DNA of 64,000 nt from CAZMGT01 sp964565895 (GTDB lineage: Bacteria; Armatimonadota; Zipacnadia; UBA1398; CAZMGT01). The notes below the pieces were generated by a model, which saw nothing but the letters and a program-made list of their open reading frames with translations, was not told the DNA's origin and searched no databases. Below are positions 1-8,911 of this stretch, piece by piece. The stretch lies in NCBI GenBank assembly GCA_964565895.1, contig CAZMGT010000007.1:17515-81514 (forward strand), given 5' to 3'. Position 1 is the first letter of the stretch. Each line of letters begins with the position of its first letter. The translations under genes and the position numbers were made by a program.

Positions 1-332
1 GCGCTCGGCCGCGGGCCCTTGCCCGCGGGGGCGATAAGCACGCGGCAGCCAAGCGCCTGGCACACTTCAAGCCGCGCGAGAAACTCGTTGCGCAGCGTCT
101 CGTCGGCCTCGTGGCTTTTCAGGCACAGGTTGGGCTGAAAACAAAGCGCGGGCGCCTCAACCCCTGCGCGCTCTAACGCTTGGCGCGCTTGGTCGAGCGA
201 ATGCCCGCGGAGATAGTCGGCCAGCTTGTCATACCACAGCTCGACACAGGTAAAGCCCGCCTCCGCAGCATATTGCACATCGTCGGGAAACGGCACCTGC
301 TTAATGGTTACCATGTTCAAGCACGGGTTCAC
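1..332 (-). CDS. Sugar phosphate isomerase/epimerase-like TIM-barrel protein (partial, C-terminus outside window)
   Basis: The gene runs off the left edge, so only the first 110 or so residues are visible. The reverse-strand translation begins with a GTG start and reads MNPCLNMVTIKQVPFP, followed by AAEAGFTCVELWYDKLADYL. That is the usual opening strand-helix of AP-endonuclease-2/xylose-isomerase-like barrels, which act on sugars or sugar derivatives in the cytoplasm. A good Shine-Dalgarno sequence (GAGGAGG) sits just upstream inside the preceding gene. The GTG start overlaps the TGA stop of the siroheme decarboxylase gene in the arrangement GTGA, so the two are probably translationally coupled. 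The metal and catalytic residues lie beyond the window, so the substrate cannot be guessed. Family assignment rests on the N-terminal fold pattern only. Confidence 0.7.
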   Translation of the reverse strand, partial: MNPCLNMVTIKQVPFPDDVQYAAEAGFTCVELWYDKLADYLRGHSLDQARQALERAGVEAPALCFQPNLCLKSHEADETLRNEFLARLEVCQALGCRVLIAPAGKGPRPS

Positions 333-1315
333 CCCTGGCCCTCCTCTGCGAAGTATGCCGGCGAAGTTTTTTTGTATTCGCGAACGGTAAACAGCGCGCG
401 AAAGTCTTCCACGCCGGCGCGCTGGGCCATCTCGCGCGCGACGGCCAGGCACTGCTCGCGTGTGTTCGCGTGGACCATGGTGTAAAGGTTATAGGGAAAG
501 TCGGGCAGGGTATCGCGCTCATAGCAGTGACTCACCTGGGCGAAACGAGCGAACGCGCGGCCGGCGCGCTCCACCTCGTCCGGCCCCCCGGGCACGCGCC
601 AAACGATCATCGCGCTTGCCGCGACGCCGGCCGCCGTGGGGCGAACGAGCGCCCCAAAGCGCCGCGCAACGCCGCTTTGCAGATAGCCGCGGATGTGCCG
701 GATGATCTCCTGCGGGGGCATTCCTACGCGTTGGGAAAGCTCCCCATACGGCTCTTCGACGAGCTCTAGCCCGCGCGCCAGCTCGCGCACGAGGGCGGGG
801 ACGATCGGGGGCGCCTTTGCCGCAGCTTGCTCTTGCGCGGGCTGGACGTCTTCGACGGGCTCCTCCTCGCCCAAGCGAAACGTAGCGGAGATCTTAAACC
901 GCCGGCGCGTGTAGACGGGAAAAATGTCGGCTATGCCTGTCCGCTGGCGCAGCTCGCGGACGATCTCCTCGATGCGCTCGCGCGACCGGGCGACGAGGGC
1001 AAACCACAGGCAATAGGCGTGGTCGCGGCTGTAGTTGTGCGTTACCTCGGGGTAGCGGTTGACCAGCGCGGCGATTTCGTCCAGGCGCTCGCGCGGGGCT
1101 TTCATCGCGCACAGCCCGCCCACGTAGCCCAGGCGCCGGGGCTCGAAGACCACGGCGATGGCCCGCAGGGCCCCGGTTTGGCGCAGGCGCCGCAGCTCCG
1201 CGAGGACCTCCTCCTCGGAAAGCCCCAGGCGCTGGCCGACAGCGGCAAACGGCCGGCTAGCGAGCGGGAAGTCGCGCTGGATGGCGTTAAGAATCTTTTC
1301 CCCAAGGTTGACCAT
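329..1315 (-). CDS. ahbAB: Siroheme decarboxylase, fused AhbA-AhbB (Lrp/AsnC-like)
   Basis: About 328 residues containing two tandem Lrp/AsnC-like halves. The first half (residues about 1-150) carries VTHNYSRDHAYCLWFAL and the second (about 175-328) carries VSHCYERDTLPDFPYNLYTM. These paired signatures are typical of AhbA and AhbB, the two subunits that convert siroheme to 12,18-didecarboxysiroheme in alternative heme (or heme d1) synthesis. Here both are in one chain, joined by an acidic, glutamine/alanine-rich linker. Such proteins are often mislabelled as Lrp regulators because of the winged-helix N-terminus. I chose the ATG that gives MVNLGEKILNAIQ; the open frame extends 31 codons upstream but that stretch is low complexity, and no strong ribosome site precedes either start. 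No other heme gene is visible, so pathway membership rests on family signature. Confidence 0.82.
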   Translation of the reverse strand: MVNLGEKILNAIQRDFPLASRPFAAVGQRLGLSEEEVLAELRRLRQTGALRAIAVVFEPRRLGYVGGLCAMKAPRERLDEIAALVNRYPEVTHNYSRDHAYCLWFALVARSRERIEEIVRELRQRTGIADIFPVYTRRRFKISATFRLGEEEPVEDVQPAQEQAAAKAPPIVPALVRELARGLELVEEPYGELSQRVGMPPQEIIRHIRGYLQSGVARRFGALVRPTAAGVAASAMIVWRVPGGPDEVERAGRAFARFAQVSHCYERDTLPDFPYNLYTMVHANTREQCLAVAREMAQRAGVEDFRALFTVREYKKTSPAYFAEEGQG

Positions 1316-1447
1316 CGGTGTTATCGTGTTCTTTGGGGGTTTGGGGAAGGCCTTCGGCAGGCGCGGCGAGGCGTGGCCCTTGCCCCGCCGCGTGGGCTGT
1401 GGTATCAAGAAGCGCCGCAGCCGCCCCGACGAGGGGAGGGGAGGAGC

Positions 1448-2767
1448 ATGGCCCAGCGCTCCGAGCTGCTTGCCCTAGCCCGCGACGAGCTGCGCCAGCT
1501 CGCCGAGGAGGGCTACGACATAGCGCACCTGGAGAAGGAACTCGAGGCCGCCGCGGACCACGGGCCGGAGGAAAGCTGTGCTGCCTGCTATGCTGTGCTC
1601 GACGCCACCGGCCTGGCCATTCGCCAGGACTTTCCGTTCGAGGAGCCCTCGGCGCTGGAAGCCATCCGCGCCGCGCGGCCGGAGGGCCCTCGCCGGCTGC
1701 CCGTAAAGCTCAGCGAGGAGCAGCTTTGGGATAAGATCCTCGGGGGCTGGCTCGGCCGCTGCGCGGGCTGCCTGTTGGGAAAGCCGGTGGAAGGCTGGCC
1801 CGCGGAGCGCATTCGCCAAACGCTTGAGGCCATCGGGCGCTATCCCCTCGACGGCTACTGGCCCGAGGCACCGGGTCTTAACCCGGAGCTTCAGCCCGGC
1901 GGCCCGCCGGAGTGGCGTCGGGGGAAAATCGCGGCCATGCCCCGCGACGACGACATGGACTACCCCATCGTGGGCCTCATCGCGGTTGAGGAGCACGGGC
2001 CCGAGCTGACCAGCCGCGACATTGCCCGCACGTGGCTCGCCCGCCTCCCCTATCACTGCGTTTACACCGCAGAACGCGCCGCCTATCGCAACCTCGTCAA
2101 CGACCGCTGGCCGCCGGAGTCCGCCACCTATCGCAACCCCTATCGGGAGTGGATCGGGGCGCAAATTCGCGCGGACATTTGGGGCTGGGTGTCCCCCGGG
2201 CAGCCGGAGAGAGCCGCCGAGCTCGCCCACCGCGACGCTTGCTTATCGCACGTGAAAAACGGAATTTACGGCGAAATGTTTTTCGCTGCTCTCCTCGCCG
2301 CGGCTTTCGCCACCGACGACGTTGATGAGATTATCGAGGCCGGCCTCTCCGAGATCCCGCGCAACTGCCGCCTGCGGGAGGCGATCCTCGACGCCGCGGA
2401 GTGGAGCAAGAGCGAGGAAAGCTTTGAGCAAACCCTGGCCCGCATTCAGGAAAAATACGGAAGCTACCACAGGGTGCATACGATCAACAACGCGGCGTTG
2501 ATTATCATGGGCCTCTACTACGGCCAGGGCGACTTTGCCAAAACAGTGTGCACAACAGTTATGGGCGGGTGGGACACGGACTGCACGGGCGCGACGGCGG
2601 GGTCGATCGTCGGTGTGATGCGCGGGGCAAGCGGGCTGCCCGCGGAGTGGATCGAACCCCTCAACGATACGTTGCACAGCGCGGTGGTGGGCTTCTCCCG
2701 ATGCTCGATTTCCGAGCTGGCAAAGCGGACATACGAGCTGGCCAAGCGGCTTGCCGAACAACAGTAG
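1448..2767 (+). CDS. ADP-ribosylglycohydrolase family protein (DraG-like) with N-terminal extension
   Basis: 439 residues starting at an ATG preceded by GGGGAGGGGAGGAGC. The DraG/ADP-ribosylglycohydrolase fold begins near residue 95 with WDKILGGWLGRCAGCLLGKP. An acidic metal-site motif PRDDDMDYP follows around residue 165, and the C-terminal metal motif GGWDTDCTGATAGSIVG lies near residue 375. These two aspartate clusters bind the binuclear magnesium or manganese centre in the family, which removes ADP-ribose from proteins, nucleotides or other acceptors. The first 90 or so residues are helical and charged and are not part of the minimal enzyme. The family also includes members in carbohydrate clusters with unknown substrates, and the many hydrolases nearby make a sugar-related role possible. 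It is divergent from the ahbAB gene with a 132-base spacer. Confidence 0.85.
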   Translation: MAQRSELLALARDELRQLAEEGYDIAHLEKELEAAADHGPEESCAACYAVLDATGLAIRQDFPFEEPSALEAIRAARPEGPRRLPVKLSEEQLWDKILGGWLGRCAGCLLGKPVEGWPAERIRQTLEAIGRYPLDGYWPEAPGLNPELQPGGPPEWRRGKIAAMPRDDDMDYPIVGLIAVEEHGPELTSRDIARTWLARLPYHCVYTAERAAYRNLVNDRWPPESATYRNPYREWIGAQIRADIWGWVSPGQPERAAELAHRDACLSHVKNGIYGEMFFAALLAAAFATDDVDEIIEAGLSEIPRNCRLREAILDAAEWSKSEESFEQTLARIQEKYGSYHRVHTINNAALIIMGLYYGQGDFAKTVCTTVMGGWDTDCTGATAGSIVGVMRGASGLPAEWIEPLNDTLHSAVVGFSRCSISELAKRTYELAKRLAEQQ

Positions 2768-2830
2768 CAAGCCTGCGCTAGCTAGGCGCGGTGCGAGCGA
2801 CAAGGCGCGCAGGGGCGGAGGTGAGCGTGG

Positions 2831-3949
2831 ATGGTCATCGGCGTGCCCCGGGAGATTAAGGACGGGGAAAACCGCGTAGCGATAACCCCCGCAGGTGTGG
2901 CAAGCCTTGTAGAGCGCGGCCATCGGGTGGTCATCGAAGCCGGCGCGGGACTGGCCTCGGGGTTTCGCGACGAGGAGTATTGCGCCCACGGGGCGGAGGT
3001 TGTGTCATCCGCGCGCGAGGTTTATGAGCGCGGGGAGATGGTGCTTAAGGTTAAGGAGCCGCTGGAGCCGGAGCTTCCCCTGCTCCGCCGCGGCCAAGTG
3101 CTGTTTACCTATCTCCACCTCGCTTCTTCGCGCGAGCTGACCTGCGCCCTGCTCGAGCGCGGGGTGGTGGGCATCGGCTACGAAACGGTGCAGCTCGACG
3201 ATGGGACGCTCCCCCTGCTTGTTCCGATGAGCGAGGTGGCTGGGCGGTTTGCCGTGCAAGTGGGTGCGCGGCTGCTGGAAAGCCACGCCGGAGGGAGAGG
3301 GATTTTGCTCGCTGGCGTGCCCGGTGTGGCGCCGGCCGAAGTTGCCGTAATCGGCTGCGGCGTGGTTGGGCTAAACGCGGTGAAAATGGCTGCGGGGTTG
3401 GGGGCGAGCGTAACCGCGCTCGATTGCAACTACGAACCCCTGCGGCACTTAGACGACGTCGTCCGCGGGCGCGTAATAACGCTTATCTCTAACCCTTACA
3501 CCATCGCTCAAACCGTGGCCTACGCCGACCTCGTGATCAGCAGCGTGCTTGTCCCAGGAGCGCGCGCACCGCAGGTGATCACCGAGCAGATGGTGCGCGA
3601 GATGAAGGAGGGGTCGGTAATCATTGACGTAGCCATTGACCAAGGGGGGAGCGTGGAGACGATGCGGCCGACGTCGCATTCGCACCCCGTGTTTGTCAAG
3701 CATGGGGTGCTGCACTATGGCGTGCCGAACATGCCCGCGGCGGTGCCCCGCACCTCGACGTGGGCGCTAACCAACGCAACGCTGCGCTACGTTTGCGCTA
3801 TTGCCGACCTAGGCTGGAAGAAAGCGGCGCGCACAGACTCCGCCCTCGCCCGGGGCGTGCAGCTTGTCGACGGAAAAATTACACACCGCGCCGTGGCCGA
3901 CTCGTTTGGCATGGAGTATGTTCCGCTGGAGTACGTCCTGGGCGGCTAG
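2831..3949 (+). CDS. ald: Alanine dehydrogenase
   Basis: 372 residues, the normal length for the family. It opens with MVIGVPREIKDGENRVAITP, the family signature, and contains the substrate lysine region MVLKVKEPL (about residue 74), the catalytic histidine region LFTYLHLASS (about residue 96) and a Rossmann motif VIGCGVVGLNAVKMA near residue 175. The enzyme interconverts L-alanine and pyruvate plus ammonia with NAD in the cytoplasm, so it links amino-acid nitrogen to pyruvate. The ATG is preceded by GGAGGTGAGC. The gene lies 63 bases after the ADP-ribosylglycohydrolase on the same strand and could be co-transcribed. It converges with the DUF6599 lipoprotein gene with only 5 bases between the stop codons, so the two transcripts must overlap. 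Confidence 0.95.
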   Translation: MVIGVPREIKDGENRVAITPAGVASLVERGHRVVIEAGAGLASGFRDEEYCAHGAEVVSSAREVYERGEMVLKVKEPLEPELPLLRRGQVLFTYLHLASSRELTCALLERGVVGIGYETVQLDDGTLPLLVPMSEVAGRFAVQVGARLLESHAGGRGILLAGVPGVAPAEVAVIGCGVVGLNAVKMAAGLGASVTALDCNYEPLRHLDDVVRGRVITLISNPYTIAQTVAYADLVISSVLVPGARAPQVITEQMVREMKEGSVIIDVAIDQGGSVETMRPTSHSHPVFVKHGVLHYGVPNMPAAVPRTSTWALTNATLRYVCAIADLGWKKAARTDSALARGVQLVDGKITHRAVADSFGMEYVPLEYVLGG

Positions 3950-3954
3950 CTTTT

Positions 3955-4923
3955 CTACCGTAGCCGCCGCGCCGTCTGCGCAAGAAGCTCGCGGCACAGC
4001 CGTTCGCTCGTCGCGTCAAGCACAACAACCAACGTTCGCCCCCGAGGCGGCATGGTTCCCGTCCACAGGCCGTTTTCAAGTTGTGCCGCCTGGGCTTCGT
4101 TTTTCGGCGCAAGCTCGAGGTACTGTGAGACAAAGTTCGCATGCGCCTGCGCTGCAATGTCTTTTTGATAGCGAACGATGAGTATCTTTGCCCTCTCTTT
4201 TCCGGACTGATATTCGGCAAAAAGCGCTTCGGCGCTCGGCCCAAGAGAAAGCAGGTTTTCCTCGCTTAAAAAGTAGATGTGGTCGAGCATTGCCTGCTCG
4301 TGGAAGTATATTGGTGTGCTGGCGATCCCTTTTTGCGGTAGAAAACCAAGTATCTCGGGAGGCGGGGAATCCTCCGCAATAGCGTCGGCCAACGCGCGGC
4401 CGATTGCGAGAATTAATTCCCTTGTGCTGTCGCGGTATCTTTTGTGGTATGCGCGCGCGTAAAAATGCCCTCGCCAAAACTGCAACAGTCCCCTGCCATA
4501 GGTTGCCCCCTGCCCCACGGCTACCCTCTCACCTACGCAATCGGTGGACCATATGCCGTAGGCGTCGGCGGCGTTGGCGAAATGATAAAGCTCAACGCAG
4601 TACTCATCCTGTTCGTGCCGCAGGCGGGCGACAACGAGCGCATCGAAGCTATAGCCCAAATAGCGCTCTGCGCCGCCGTTCATGTAGCGATGTAGGTTCT
4701 CTCGGTTAAACGACAGCGGCTCTTCGGCAAGCGCAAGCCCGGGGACTGCGCAGGCGCTTAGCGCGCGCTGGATCAGTTCCTCCATGGCCCAAGCTTGCGC
4801 GGGCTTTTCCGGCGCGCGGTCGTTCACGTGCTCTCCCTCCGCGTTGGCGCTTTCAGGCGCCCTTGCCCCTTGGCACCCACAGGAACAACCCAAACACAAA
4901 AACAAAACCAAAGCCCAACGCAT
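3955..4923 (-). CDS. DUF6599-like lipoprotein
   Basis: 322 residues. The start chosen gives MRWALVLFLCLGCSCGC, a short lipoprotein-type signal peptide with cysteines near residues 13-17, preceded by GGAGAAA; the open frame continues 15 codons further but without a signal. The mature part contains LHRYMNGGAERYLGYSFDAL, resembling the NGGAE signature of DUF6599 proteins, whose function is unknown. I expect a membrane-anchored, periplasmic or outer-surface globular protein. It is the last gene of a minus-strand run hflX, DUF362 protein and this gene, with 60 bases to the DUF362 stop. DUF6599 and DUF362 proteins are both poorly characterised, so the pairing is the most informative clue. No enzyme motif is recognised. 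Confidence 0.75.
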   Translation of the reverse strand: MRWALVLFLCLGCSCGCQGARAPESANAEGEHVNDRAPEKPAQAWAMEELIQRALSACAVPGLALAEEPLSFNRENLHRYMNGGAERYLGYSFDALVVARLRHEQDEYCVELYHFANAADAYGIWSTDCVGERVAVGQGATYGRGLLQFWRGHFYARAYHKRYRDSTRELILAIGRALADAIAEDSPPPEILGFLPQKGIASTPIYFHEQAMLDHIYFLSEENLLSLGPSAEALFAEYQSGKERAKILIVRYQKDIAAQAHANFVSQYLELAPKNEAQAAQLENGLWTGTMPPRGRTLVVVLDATSERLCRELLAQTARRLR

Positions 4924-4983
4924 TGCGCCGCTTTCTCCGTCCACAAACAGCGGGAAGTTAGGAGGCACAATAAATAACGCTGC

Positions 4984-5967
4984 TTAAACGTTGACTACCT
5001 CAATACTGTCCAGGTCCGCAACGCCCAGCCCATATTTCTCCGCGGCAACTGCCACGTGTTTTGGCGGCGGGCTAATGGGCCACGGTTCGCCGCGCAACTC
5101 GTTTCGCCGCTGCTGAATTATCTCGATACATACGCGGTCTACCGCCACGGCGTCCGTCCCCACTACAATACCACAATAGTCCCACAAATATTGGGGGTTA
5201 ACCTGCGGGCCACCGTGGCACAGAGGGCGAAGGGCGTCCACGATACACAGCCGCGCTTTGCTTTTGATCGCCGGGTGCGCTTGGATCATGCCAATGTCTT
5301 GACAACCGCGCTTGTGAATCGGCCAGCGGGTGTTTTTGTCGCGGACGTCAAGGCCGGAAAGGGCGCCGGCCCAGTTCTTCAAGCACACGCCGATTCCCGA
5401 AAGCCAGTGCGACTTAAGCCCGGGAACGTTGATCAGCACATCGGCAAACTGCGAGCATACTGTGGCCACGCCGTCGCCGTCGAAACCGATTGCCACGCTC
5501 TTCCCGCCCCAATAGCCCCGGATGCCTTGCCGGCGGTCCCAGGTGATAACGTTTTCCGCGGGGACGCCGAGGTCCTTAAGCCCCTCCCAAATGGCGTAAA
5601 GCACCTCTTTATGTACGGGGGTCATCATAACGTTTTGCTTAACCCCCACGCGATCTGTGGGCCTAACGAACTCTCCAAGCGCCTCGCTGAGCGAGCCCTT
5701 TCCAGTGAGCTCGCACAGCGCTTTTTCCAGGAGCGCCTTAACGACGCCAGCATCCGCCCGCCCGTCGGGCTGCAGCGCCGCGCGGTCGCGCGCGATGACC
5801 ACCTTCGTGCGCTTTTGGGCAGCCTGTTTCGCCTCGGGCTGCGGGGGCGCCCCGTCGCCCTCGCGGGCACAGCCCATAGCGAGGGCCAGGCCCCAACCCA
5901 ACGTGCCCAGCCCCGTCCCCCGCAAGAAATCCCGCCGGGTAAGGCCGCCGCCGCGTTTGTCGCTCAC
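4984..5967 (-). CDS. Tat-exported DUF362 domain protein
   Basis: 327 residues from a GTG start preceded by GAGGTGG. The N-terminus has a twin-arginine signal (LTRRDFLRGTGLG) followed by LAMGC, a plausible lipobox, so it may be a Tat-translocated lipoprotein. The DUF362 domain fills the rest (about 50-327), with VGVKQNVMM, a mid-protein INVPGLKSH stretch, and a repeated cysteine/histidine pattern including KNWAGALSG. DUF362 proteins have no agreed biochemical role; many associate with ferredoxin-like modules, but no CxxCxxC iron-sulfur motif is visible here. It follows hflX by 71 bases and precedes the DUF6599 lipoprotein by 60 bases. Tat export suggests folding, or cofactor loading, before export. 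Confidence 0.82.
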   Translation of the reverse strand: MSDKRGGGLTRRDFLRGTGLGTLGWGLALAMGCAREGDGAPPQPEAKQAAQKRTKVVIARDRAALQPDGRADAGVVKALLEKALCELTGKGSLSEALGEFVRPTDRVGVKQNVMMTPVHKEVLYAIWEGLKDLGVPAENVITWDRRQGIRGYWGGKSVAIGFDGDGVATVCSQFADVLINVPGLKSHWLSGIGVCLKNWAGALSGLDVRDKNTRWPIHKRGCQDIGMIQAHPAIKSKARLCIVDALRPLCHGGPQVNPQYLWDYCGIVVGTDAVAVDRVCIEIIQQRRNELRGEPWPISPPPKHVAVAAEKYGLGVADLDSIEVVNV

Positions 5968-6038
5968 CTTGCCACCTCTTTTCCGCGATCGTTAGCTTGA
6001 GAAAGCCGCCCACGAGCGGCACGGAGCACGCCCCGCGC

Positions 6039-7337
6039 CTATGCCGCGGCAAACTGGCGATAGCGGCTCGCCAGGTCGCGCGGAACCTCGGCGACAAGCC
6101 GCACGCCCTGCGCGTCGTATCTCTCCTCAATAACCTGGCCGCGGCGATGGACCTCGTCGAGCACGTCGAGCCGGTCAAACGGTAGGACCAGAGTCATCCG
6201 CCGCAGTTGCTCCGCGGCGTGCCTTTCGATGATTTGGCACAGCTCGGCGATCCCCTCGCCGGAAAGCGCGCTGACCCAGACGCAGTCCTCGCCCGGCTCG
6301 GGCATTTGGGCGAGCTGCTCGGGCGTTGCCGCATCGATTTTGTTCACTACGGTAATCGTCGGCGAGTCCAGCGCACCGAGCTGCTCCAGCACGCCGAGCA
6401 CCGCGGTAATTTTCTCCGGCGTGGCCGGGTCGGTGGCGTCGATGACATGGGCGAGAAGGTCGGCGCGGATCGTCTCCTCGAGCGTCGCCGAGAACGCGGC
6501 GACGAGCTGCGGAGGGAGGCGCTCGATAAACCCCACCGTGTCGGCAACAAGCACGCGCTGGCCGCCCTCTAGCTCGAGGGCCTTGACCGTGGGGTCAAGC
6601 GTGGCGAAGAGCTTATCGTCGGTAAAGCTGTTCGCGCCGCAGAGGGCGTTTTGCAGCGTGCTCTTGCCCACGTTGGTGTAGCCCACGAGGGCTACGGTAA
6701 ACATCCCCGCCTCCTCGCGCGACTTGCGCTCGAGCGCGCGGCGCGCGGTAAGCTCGGCGATCTCGCGCCGCAGGCGGTTAATGCGCAGGCGGATCCGCCG
6801 CCGGTTAATCTCGATCGCCGTCTCGCCTGGTCCGCGGGTGCCTATTCCGCCGCCGAGCCGAGAGAGGATGTGCCCGCGCCCGGCGAGCCGCGGAAGAAGG
6901 TAGGTAAGCTGGGCGAGCTCTACCTGAAGCTGCCCCTCGCGCGAGCGCGCCCGCTGGGCGAAGATGTCTAAAATAAGCTCCACGCGGTCGACAATGGGAA
7001 CGTCGAGCTCGCGCTCCAAGTTGCGCTGCTGAAGAGGCGTTACCGGGTCGTTGAGAACGCAGATTTCGATATCCTCAGCGCGACAGATGTCGCGCAATTC
7101 CTCGACCTTGCCCTTGCCCACATAGGTGCGCGGGTTGGGCTTGTCCAGGCGCTGGACAACGACATCAATGGGCTCGGCGCCCGCCGTCTCCACCAGCTCA
7201 TGCAGCTCGGCCATGGAGCGGTCGATATCGCCGTTGCCCATGTCCAGCCCCACGAGCAGGGCGCGTTCCGGCGTTTCGCGGAAGATCGTCCCGTCTTCGC
7301 GCCGCCACTCGTTCGGGGCGAACCGCGGTCGCGCCAT
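6039..7337 (-). CDS. hflX: GTPase HflX
   Basis: 432 residues, normal for HflX. The N-terminal HflX domain contains NPRTYVGKGKVEEL, and a glycine-rich linker reads RLGGGIGTRGPGETAIE. The G domain follows: G1 GYTNVGKST near residue 218, G3 DTVGFI and G4 NKID. HflX binds ribosomes and splits or rescues stalled or stress-damaged 70S particles using GTP in the cytoplasm. The ATG is preceded by GGGAGGTGAAAT, a very strong ribosome site. It heads a minus-strand run with the DUF362 and DUF6599 genes. An AT-rich patch in the 86-base spacer upstream probably holds the promoter, although I cannot fix its -35/-10 pair. Confidence 0.96.
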   Translation of the reverse strand: MARPRFAPNEWRREDGTIFRETPERALLVGLDMGNGDIDRSMAELHELVETAGAEPIDVVVQRLDKPNPRTYVGKGKVEELRDICRAEDIEICVLNDPVTPLQQRNLERELDVPIVDRVELILDIFAQRARSREGQLQVELAQLTYLLPRLAGRGHILSRLGGGIGTRGPGETAIEINRRRIRLRINRLRREIAELTARRALERKSREEAGMFTVALVGYTNVGKSTLQNALCGANSFTDDKLFATLDPTVKALELEGGQRVLVADTVGFIERLPPQLVAAFSATLEETIRADLLAHVIDATDPATPEKITAVLGVLEQLGALDSPTITVVNKIDAATPEQLAQMPEPGEDCVWVSALSGEGIAELCQIIERHAAEQLRRMTLVLPFDRLDVLDEVHRRGQVIEERYDAQGVRLVAEVPRDLASRYRQFAAA

Positions 7338-7423
7338 ATTTCACCTCCCGCACCCTGGGCTCTCATATATAGCGTACGACAACGCCGTTTATAAGACAAC
7401 TACGCGCGCGGCGGCCGCGCTGT

Positions 7424-8863
7424 TCACTCCGCGCGCAGCCAAAGCACCCAGTCCTCGCGCGAGGGCGCGGTTGCCGTGGCCCGGCGGCCTTTGGCGACGA
7501 GCTTCGCCGGCGAAAGCTCGCCTGTGCGCGGGTTTAGCCACTGCGCGCGGAAGCGCTGGGCCGGCGTGCCGCCCAGGTCAACGGTCGTCGTTCCCCCATG
7601 CCCCAGGTAAACGACGTATTCCTTCCCCGGCCGCGCCAGGCAGTGCCCACCCTGGACGAGGTCGTCGTGCGGGGCCATTTTCCAATAGGGCACTTGCTTG
7701 ACGAACCAGGCGAGGTGGCGGATCCAGCGGTGGGTGTCGCGCTCGCGGAAGTCCTGCCAGCATACCGCCGTCCACTGCCCGCCAGCGACGAAGGCATACC
7801 AAAACCCGCGCCGCTCGTTGGCCAACTGCTCGGGGGTATAGCTGCGCCACTGCTCGTCCGCGGTGGACTTTTGCGGGGGAAAGAAACCCGTTTCGTCACA
7901 GACCACCGGCTTGCCGAACCTTAAGTTGCGGTGGACGATGGCCACGATGCGTTCCGGGCGGTCGAGCTCGCGCCGGTTGAAATAGGGAATAGGGTGTTCG
8001 CAAACGATGTCCATTCCCTCCAGCTCGTCGTAGACGTCAGCGGCGTTGATCGAGCGCAGGTGGCGGTGGCCGTCGTACTTGTCCAGGAAGGCGAGCCAGT
8101 GCGCCGTCCATTTGGGGCCGTTGGGTTCAACCTTGTTCCACCCTTGTTCGTTCATGATCTCCCAATATATGTTCGGGAACGAGCCGAGCTGGTCTATCGT
8201 ATACTTAACGTAAAGCTGCTGAAGCCATTGGTTTTTCTTTGGCCAGGACCAATTAGGGTCAAACTTTTCCTGGAAAAGATCGAGATTCGAGTAGTCTGCG
8301 AACATATATATGCTGGGCTTCCCCTTCTTTCCAGGAATGGCCCCGCCATTGTTGTGCTCCGCGGAAAGGGGGTTTTTCGTCCAGCATAGGTGGCCCTTGC
8401 GGTCCTCAAGGCAGCAGTAGTCGAACAGGTTATACTCGACGACAATATCCCTTTCCTGGGCCATTTGTAGTATTTGCTTTATCAGCTCCCAATATTTGGG
8501 GTTGAACTGCGTAAGATCATAGTCAAAGTTCTTCGGGTCCTTTACTTTCCAGGGGGAGAACGTGGGAAGAAGCTCGTCCGCCCAGCAAAAGTCCCACAGG
8601 AAAAAGCGTACGCGGTTAAATCCGTTGCGCTTCAGCATATCCAAATATGCCCGCCATTGCTCGGGCGTGCGGCTCCACGGCTGGCAGTGCGACTCCATTC
8701 CGCTGCCGATGATGAAAAACGGCTTTCCGTTGTAAATGAGATAATGCGGGTTCTCCGGGTTGATCCGCAGGCCTATCTGCGCAGGCGATTGGGCAAGCGC
8801 CACAAAACTAAGCCCAAGGAACGCGAATAGTAAAGTTGCAACGGCTCCCCGCAAACAAATCAT
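7424..8863 (-). CDS. Secreted cellulase-like (beta/alpha)8 glycoside hydrolase, DUF4038/GH5-like
   Basis: 479 residues with a signal peptide (MICLRGAVATLLFAFLGLSF, cleavage near ALAQ). The ATG has AGGAGGAAG upstream. A short N-terminal sheet (NPENPHYLIYNGKPFFIIG) is followed by a TIM barrel with clan-A features. The likely acid/base glutamate is in YWEIMNEQG (about residue 237) and the likely nucleophile in VVCDETGFF (about residue 323). A C-terminal beta domain (VVYLGHGGTTTVDLGGTPAQ) resembles the collagen-binding-like domain of DUF4038 (GH140-like) proteins. The enzyme should act outside the cytoplasm on plant-like or complex polysaccharide; the exact linkage is unknown. It lies 48 bases after the GH43-like gene on the same strand and is probably co-transcribed with it. 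Confidence 0.78.
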   Translation of the reverse strand: MICLRGAVATLLFAFLGLSFVALAQSPAQIGLRINPENPHYLIYNGKPFFIIGSGMESHCQPWSRTPEQWRAYLDMLKRNGFNRVRFFLWDFCWADELLPTFSPWKVKDPKNFDYDLTQFNPKYWELIKQILQMAQERDIVVEYNLFDYCCLEDRKGHLCWTKNPLSAEHNNGGAIPGKKGKPSIYMFADYSNLDLFQEKFDPNWSWPKKNQWLQQLYVKYTIDQLGSFPNIYWEIMNEQGWNKVEPNGPKWTAHWLAFLDKYDGHRHLRSINAADVYDELEGMDIVCEHPIPYFNRRELDRPERIVAIVHRNLRFGKPVVCDETGFFPPQKSTADEQWRSYTPEQLANERRGFWYAFVAGGQWTAVCWQDFRERDTHRWIRHLAWFVKQVPYWKMAPHDDLVQGGHCLARPGKEYVVYLGHGGTTTVDLGGTPAQRFRAQWLNPRTGELSPAKLVAKGRRATATAPSREDWVLWLRAE

Positions 8864-8911
8864 GTCCAACACTTCCTCCTCGCCCCTATGTGCTGCTCGA
8901 TATACCACAAT

